Shown here piece after piece: positions 6,243 through 10,218 of a DNA stretch of 10,218 bases (the stretch's first letter is position 1; each line of letters opens with the position of its first letter). The stretch lies in the NCBI GenBank assembly GCA_015231815.1, contig JADGAW010000063.1, forward strand, positions 1 through 10,218. The letters run 5' to 3'. Below the pieces are notes generated by a model. The model was not told the DNA's origin, did no database searches, and saw only the letters and a list, made by a program, of their open reading frames with translations. Source of the stretch: Nitrospinota bacterium (GTDB taxonomy: Bacteria > Nitrospinota_A > JADGAW01). The translations under genes were made by a program, and so were the position numbers.

Positions 6243-7481
6243 TTATCTTTCCATTAATTTACTCGCCAAAGCTTTTCCTGCAAGGTAGCCACTTGCCCAT
6301 GCAAAATGTAAGTTGTACCCTCCCCTTTTTCCTACAATATCAAGAACCTCCCCTGAAAAATAAAGTCCGGAAACTTCTTTTGCTTCCATGGTTTTGCTAT
6401 CAATTGCATCAGAGCTTACACCACCACCACTTACCTCTGCATGTCTAAACCCATGGGTATCGGTAATCTTAAAACGCCAGTTTTGCAGTTGGTGTACAAC
6501 TTTTTTAATCATTTTGGTTGAGAGCTCTTTTCCTTTTAATTCACCATTAATTTGAGCATCCTTTAAAAGGTGAGGAACAATTTTTATGGTGAGAAAACCG
6601 TTTAGAAGCATAGAAAGGGTGTAATTAGGTAACGATTTCGCTATTTTTGTAATTTGAGCAGTAAGAGATTGATGGTCAAATTGGGGAATAAGATTTACTC
6701 CAATGGAAACATTCTGCAAATCACGAAGTGTACTTGAAGCTTTTTGTGAAATATCAAGAATTGCAAAACCAGAAATTCCGTAACGGGTAAAAAGAATATC
6801 TCCCTCTGAGCGAGCTTCGGGCTTTCCGTTTACATACAGGGTTACCTCTCCATTTTGTTTAACTCCCGCCATCCGGTAGTGAGACTTTGAATCAATATGT
6901 AATTGAACAAGGGATGGATAGGTTTGCTCTATCTTCAGTCCGAAACCTGAAGCAAACCGGTATCCACTATTATTACCACCAAGATGTGGAGCAGCTTCCG
7001 ACCCTGTAGCAATAAGGGCTTTATGGTACCCCTTATATGTATTATCGTTGCTCAAGAGTTCAAATAAACCTGATATTTTTTCCACTGAGGTGATGGAATG
7101 ATTTGTGAAAATCTTAACCCCTAAACCCAGAGCAAAGTTCTCAAATGCCGCTACGACAGATTGAGCATCATTTGAAAGGGGGTAGACCTTACCGTCCTCT
7201 TTTGTTTCGAGTAGTAATCCTAGAGAGCGACAAAACTTCTCAAACTCTTCAAAGCTGTATTGTTTCAGAGCAAACGTTGAGAAGTCGGGATGCTGTCCAA
7301 AATAATCAATTATAGACAGGTTACGGTTACTGATATTGCATCGACCATTTCCCGAAGCAAGAATTTTCTTTCCCACCTTTTCGTTTTGTTCAAAAAGGTC
7401 AACCTGACATCCCTCTCCTGCAGCAGTAATTGCAGCCATAAGACCTGAGGCTCCGCCACCAATAATCGCTATTTTATTCAT
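6243..7481 (-). CDS. HI0933/YhiN-family FAD-dependent flavoprotein
   Basis: A 412-residue predicted cytoplasmic flavoprotein. The N-terminus carries the dinucleotide-binding motif IAIIGGGASGL (G8-x-G10-x-x-G13), followed by an acidic strand end (DLFEQ) that would bind the ribose of FAD. Family signatures are KVGKKILASGNGRCNISN near residues 37-54 and, near the C-terminus (about 350-400), GGGVSSDAID, TMEAK, GLYFSGEVLDIVG and GGYNLHFAWASG. This is the HI0933-like (YhiN) family, whose physiological reaction is not established. Length is normal and no break is seen. ATG 7490 would add three residues (MVC); ATG 7481 is preferred because family members begin close to the FAD motif and a possible promoter would start transcription near 7489. 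Neither start has a clear Shine-Dalgarno. Confidence 0.9.
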   Translation of the reverse strand: MNKIAIIGGGASGLMAAITAAGEGCQVDLFEQNEKVGKKILASGNGRCNISNRNLSIIDYFGQHPDFSTFALKQYSFEEFEKFCRSLGLLLETKEDGKVYPLSNDAQSVVAAFENFALGLGVKIFTNHSITSVEKISGLFELLSNDNTYKGYHKALIATGSEAAPHLGGNNSGYRFASGFGLKIEQTYPSLVQLHIDSKSHYRMAGVKQNGEVTLYVNGKPEARSEGDILFTRYGISGFAILDISQKASSTLRDLQNVSIGVNLIPQFDHQSLTAQITKIAKSLPNYTLSMLLNGFLTIKIVPHLLKDAQINGELKGKELSTKMIKKVVHQLQNWRFKITDTHGFRHAEVSGGGVSSDAIDSKTMEAKEVSGLYFSGEVLDIVGKRGGYNLHFAWASGYLAGKALASKLMER

Positions 7482-7495
7482 GCAAACCATTTAAG

Positions 7496-7524
7496 ATAAA
7501 AGTGTTATTTTAGCGGAAAGACAA
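7496..7524 (-). promoter_or_regulatory. Possible promoter of the flavoprotein gene
   Basis: Read on the minus strand, TTGTCT (7524-7519) and TTTTAT (7501-7496) are separated by 17 bases. Transcription would begin near 7489, which suits a start codon at 7481 and excludes 7490. The -10 box is poor. Confidence 0.25.
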
Positions 7525-7534
7525 CTGTTTTTAT

Positions 7535-7556
7535 ACTGACATCAATTAATATCAGT
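7535..7556. promoter_or_regulatory. Imperfect 22-base palindrome upstream of the flavoprotein gene
   Basis: ACTGACAT (7535-7542) and ATATCAGT (7549-7556) match as an inverted repeat at 7 of 8 positions around CAATTA. It lies just upstream of the possible promoter, where an activator or repressor could bind. This is inference only. Confidence 0.3.
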
Positions 7557-7682
7557 CTGCCCCTTTTAACTTTTTTGAGACGCTTACGGTAAGATATGAG
7601 CAAAGCTCCTGAAAAAAGATAGTCTTAAATATAACGTATGACACTTAAAAAACAATTTTCATTTGAGGATAGCTGGATATGG

Positions 7683-7706
7683 AAATTGAAGGTACAACTT
7701 CAATTT
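7683..7706. repeat. Perfect 9-bp hairpin
   Basis: AAATTGAAG (7683-7691) pairs exactly with CTTCAATTT (7698-7706) around GTACAA. It is AT-rich, with no T-run after it on the plus strand. It lies 37 bases from the unrecognised coding tail, so it could belong to the same vestigial element. Confidence 0.45.
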
Positions 7707-7741
7707 AGCGGTTGGCTCCTATGTTTTGGAAGGGTTGAACT

Positions 7742-7849
7742 TTATTCATAGAATTCAGTCCATTTATTAAGTGGTTCATAAGGAAACAATTCAGCAATAA
7801 ACCATTCAAAACTTGCTTCTGGATTGTGTTTAAGATAAGATGCTCCCCT
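7742..7849 (-). pseudogene. Unrecognised C-terminal coding tail
   Basis: On the minus strand, 35 codons run from just after a TAA (7852-7850) to a TAA (7744-7742). There is no start codon at the front. The translation has protein-like composition, with SYLKHNPEASFEWFIAELF followed by PYEPLNKW and ending EFYE. It could be the last piece of a deleted gene, possibly a transposase or toxin-like protein, but I cannot assign a family. The stretch is short and chance is possible. Confidence 0.3.
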
Positions 7850-7879
7850 TTACAATAAAAAATAACCGGAGATTATTGC

Positions 7880-8845
7880 ATGTACCGTGAAGAAATTAAG
7901 GTTCTGGACTGTACCATAAGAGATGGCGGGTTAATTAACAACTACAACTTTACCGATGACTTTGTAAAAGCAGTTTATGCTGCAGCATGTAAAGCTGGTG
8001 TTGACATTATCGAATTGGGGAAAAAACTGTGCGAAAGTGATGAATATACCCGGGAAAAATATGGTAAATGGAACTTCTGTGATGAAGACGACCTAAAAGC
8101 TGTAATTGAGTCCCATGAATGTAATAAACCTCCCATGATTGCCGTTATGTTTGATGTGGGAAGAGTTGATATTGACGGACTTGTTCCTGCAGACCAAAGT
8201 GTTGTGGGAATGATACGCACTGCCTGCTATATTCCAGACATTGATAAAGGACTTGATCTCGTTAAAAGAACAAAGGACTTAGGCTATGCAACAACGTTAA
8301 ATATCATGGCATCTTCTGCCTCAATTGAAAGTGAGCTTATTGGTGGTCTTGAGGAAATAAACGCCTGCAAAGAGGTTGATTACCTCTACCTTGTTGATAG
8401 CTACGGAGCTTTTTACTCAGAGCAAATAACCTATTATTTAAATCTCTATAAAAAATATGCACCGGATATTGAAATAGGATTTCATGCCCATAACAATCAG
8501 CAACTTGCTTTTTCCAACACTCAACAGGCTATTATTGACGGAGTAAATCTTCTTGATGCGACGATCAATGGTATTGGTCGGGGAGCAGGAAACTGTAATC
8601 TGGAACTGCTCCTTAATTTCCTAAAAAACCCAAAGTTTGATGTACGCCCTGTTTATAAAGTCATTCAGGAACATTTTGTTCCTCTTCGAAAGGAAATCGA
8701 GTGGGGGTTTAACGATATTTATGGAATTAGCGGACATCTCAATCAACATCCGCGATCAGCTATGAAACTAAGAGGAAACCCCGATGAAATGGACAACTGC
8801 TACAACTTTCTACTTGAATCAACCAAAGAAGAAGCCTCAGCATAA
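7880..8845 (+). CDS. DRE-TIM (HMGL-like) aldolase-type protein
   Basis: A 321-residue TIM-barrel protein of the HMG-CoA lyase-like superfamily, which includes 4-hydroxy-2-oxovalerate aldolase. The N-terminal motif LDCTIRDGG (9-17) gives R14 and D15, the catalytic arginine and a metal ligand. HAHNN (H202, H204) supplies the other metal ligands, and GIGRGAGN (231-238) is the conserved glycine loop. In DmpG, R-D-G-M-H places a catalytic histidine three residues after the aspartate; here that position is L18, and RDGGLINNYNF instead fits the RDGG-x-x-N subgroup of unclear substrate. KWNFCDEDDL (about 68-77) also fits that subgroup. No acylating aldehyde dehydrogenase partner is adjacent, and the protein is slightly shorter than DmpG. 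GGAGA (7868-7872), seven bases before ATG 7880, supports the start. The substrate is unknown. Confidence 0.88.
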   Translation: MYREEIKVLDCTIRDGGLINNYNFTDDFVKAVYAAACKAGVDIIELGKKLCESDEYTREKYGKWNFCDEDDLKAVIESHECNKPPMIAVMFDVGRVDIDGLVPADQSVVGMIRTACYIPDIDKGLDLVKRTKDLGYATTLNIMASSASIESELIGGLEEINACKEVDYLYLVDSYGAFYSEQITYYLNLYKKYAPDIEIGFHAHNNQQLAFSNTQQAIIDGVNLLDATINGIGRGAGNCNLELLLNFLKNPKFDVRPVYKVIQEHFVPLRKEIEWGFNDIYGISGHLNQHPRSAMKLRGNPDEMDNCYNFLLESTKEEASA

Positions 8846-8900
8846 AAACCTCTTTATTCTATTATGAGCATCACCCTTTTTCCATAAGAGATCTATCTTC

Positions 8901-8928
8901 TTAAGCCCATCTTGAATCAGCTTATAAT
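8901..8928 (+). promoter_or_regulatory. Possible promoter of the second receptor gene
   Basis: TATAAT (8923-8928) is a perfect -10 box. The best -35 candidate is the weak TTAAGC (8901-8906), spacer 16. TTGAATCAG occurs at 8912-8920, between the boxes, and again at 8950-8958 directly before the start codon, which could be a repeated binding site or chance. Confidence 0.35.
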
Positions 8929-8958
8929 ATCTTATCTACATATTATTTATTGAATCAG

Positions 8959-10218
8959 ATGAAACTTTCTCTAATTCTTTTAACATTTTTTCTTTATTTC
9001 TCTTCTTTCTTCAATACTTTAGCTGCTGAGGAACTTCATACCATTCATGCTCCCGAAAATAAGCTTACTCCATATTTAGAGATATTTGAGGATACATCGG
9101 GCACAATGACCATTGATGAAGTAAAAAGAGAGAAGTTCAAATCCGTAAACCTCATCAATAAAAAGCAATCAATCAATAAAGGATTTACCGACAGTGCAAT
9201 TTGGGTCAAAATTGCATTAAAAATAGATTCTACAAAGCATCACTGGATGCTGGAACAATACGACTGGTATATTAATGAGCTTGACCTCTATGTAGAGAAT
9301 ATTGCAACAAAAGGTATTGAAAAGTTCCATACGAGTAACCTGATTCCCTTTAAAGAAAGACTCCACCCCAATACCAACCTTATTTTCCCGCTTGAGTTAC
9401 ATCCAGAAAACGAATATCTTTTATACCTAAGATATAAATCGAAACAGCCCCTCGAAATAAGACTTGCACTCTGGGAAAACGATGCATTTTCCTCTTATAT
9501 TGAAACAAACAATATGGTGTGGGGTATTTTTTACGGAGGGTTGGGAATAATAATTATTTATACTTCCCTTCTTCTCTTTAGTATTCGGGAAGCTACTTAT
9601 TTTTATTACATTTGTTATGTACTCAGTGTTATGTTGACCCTCTCTCACATACATGGAGATTTATATCGATATATTTTCCCGAATAACCCTGAAATAACAT
9701 TTTTTATTGGCCGTTTACACACCCCAATTTTTGTCTTTAGTGCTCTACAGTTTTCTCGAAGCTTCCTCAGAACAGATCTTTTTTCCAAACCTATAAATAA
9801 TGCCCTGATAGGATTTCAATTGGTTACTGTTGTTACACTTTTTTCATCGATTTTTCTATCATTTGGACATTACCAGATCATTATTTTTACCTTTGTCGGA
9901 ATTTCCTATCTTATGCTTATTTCCGTTGGGTTGTACCTCCTTAAGAAAGGACATAAAGAAGCAAAGTATTACTTAATCGCCTGGTCTCCTCCTGCTTTTT
10001 TTGTATTTCTGGCTGCAACACGTTTTGTTTATACCTTTCCTATAGATATTAACTTCCGAATTTTTGTACCTATAGGATTTCTTATGGAGATGTGTCTCTT
10101 TTCCTTTGCCCTTGCTCACAGGATTAACCTCTTACAACAGGAGAATAAAGAGCAGCTCAAAAGCATTATTGACGGAATTCCTGTACCAGTCCTTATAAAT
10201 AGACTTTCTGATGGAGCA
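8959..10218 (+). CDS. 7TMR-DISM receptor with PAS domain, cut by window end
   Basis: The frame is open for 420 codons from ATG 8959 to the right edge. A signal peptide (1-23, ending TLAA) is followed by a periplasmic region resembling 7TMR-DISMED2 (about 45-175, with GFTDSAIWVKI and ENEYLLYLRYKS), then a seven-helix 7TMR-DISM region (about 187-388). A short coiled coil leads into EQLKSIIDGIPVPVLI (398-413), the usual start of a PAS domain. The output domain, whether histidine kinase or cyclic-di-GMP enzyme, lies beyond the window. It shares its input architecture with the hybrid kinase upstream, but the visible sequence similarity is low, so recent duplication is unlikely. No clear Shine-Dalgarno precedes the ATG; the signal peptide supports this start over TTG 8950. 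Confidence 0.88.
   Translation, partial: MKLSLILLTFFLYFSSFFNTLAAEELHTIHAPENKLTPYLEIFEDTSGTMTIDEVKREKFKSVNLINKKQSINKGFTDSAIWVKIALKIDSTKHHWMLEQYDWYINELDLYVENIATKGIEKFHTSNLIPFKERLHPNTNLIFPLELHPENEYLLYLRYKSKQPLEIRLALWENDAFSSYIETNNMVWGIFYGGLGIIIIYTSLLLFSIREATYFYYICYVLSVMLTLSHIHGDLYRYIFPNNPEITFFIGRLHTPIFVFSALQFSRSFLRTDLFSKPINNALIGFQLVTVVTLFSSIFLSFGHYQIIIFTFVGISYLMLISVGLYLLKKGHKEAKYYLIAWSPPAFFVFLAATRFVYTFPIDINFRIFVPIGFLMEMCLFSFALAHRINLLQQENKEQLKSIIDGIPVPVLINRLSDGA

Larger units (their letters stand above)
7491..7879. other. 389-base gap with palindromes and a coding scrap
   Basis: No complete gene is convincing. It holds a possible minus-strand promoter for the flavoprotein, a 22-base imperfect palindrome (7535-7556), a perfect 9-bp hairpin (7683-7706), a 37-codon plus-strand frame from ATG 7638 to TAG 7749-7751 with no ribosome binding site, and an unrecognised minus-strand coding tail (7742-7849). 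The 37-codon frame runs straight through the hairpin and overlaps the tail on the other strand, so I do not call it a gene. Confidence 0.45.

Noticed and set aside
6167..6448. Plus-strand open frame of 93 codons
   Set aside because: It is antisense to the conserved C-terminus of the flavoprotein; the histidine-rich end is an artefact of that.
7975..8220. Minus-strand open frame of 81 codons
   Set aside because: It is antisense to the aldolase, whose motifs are intact.
9427..9654. Minus-strand open frame of 75 codons
   Set aside because: It is antisense to the second 7TMR-DISM receptor, which is open to the window end.
1..10218. CRISPR array, toxin-antitoxin pair, phage genes or known defence system
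   Set aside because: No regularly spaced repeats, integrase, capsid or nuclease-like genes were seen on either strand.

Overview
This AT-rich window carries signal-transduction, redox and metabolic genes typical of a Gram-negative respiring or anaerobic bacterium. The evidence is Sec-type signal peptides, a lipoprotein signal, several CXXCH c-type cytochromes (one with a c7-like triheme module) and two 7TMR-DISM sensory receptors. A Desulfobacterota-like (deltaproteobacterial) host would fit, but that is inference; nothing here fixes the taxon.

Layout. Positions 1-490 hold no convincing gene but contain a long imperfect inverted repeat. A complete tRNA-Leu(CAG) gene lies at 491-577. A 506-base gap (578-1083) follows, with several hairpins and a possible decayed coding scrap, and then a large hybrid histidine kinase (1084-3489, +) of the 7TMR-DISM type. 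Just after it, at 3549-3580, is a 32-base near-copy (30/32) of the 3' end of the upstream tRNA-Leu in the same orientation. The kinase is therefore bracketed by tRNA-end direct repeats, as in an element integrated at a tRNA gene. No recombinase is present, so the segment would be non-autonomous or eroded; decay of a duplicated tRNA is the main alternative.

On the minus strand, 5592 to 3651 is a c-type cytochrome cluster. It starts with a 5'-truncated multiheme gene that begins inside a perfect 16-bp palindrome, followed by two paralogous exported pentaheme cytochromes whose reading frames overlap by ATGA. A small lipoprotein gene (5863-6189, +) diverges from the cluster and converges on an HI0933/YhiN-type flavoprotein gene (minus, 7481/7490 to 6243). 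The 389-base gap that follows (7491-7879) has palindromes and a short unrecognised minus-strand coding tail. Next is a stand-alone DRE-TIM (HMGL-like) aldolase (7880-8845, +). The window ends inside a second 7TMR-DISM receptor (from 8959, +), cut by the edge as its PAS domain begins.

Functional reading. The two receptors would sense periplasmic ligands and signal in the cytoplasm; the cytochromes would carry electrons in the periplasm. No regulatory link between them is visible, and no quinol oxidase, terminal reductase or DNA-binding response regulator is in the window. The most unusual points are the tRNA-end repeats around the kinase and the palindrome exactly at the broken end of the cytochrome gene.
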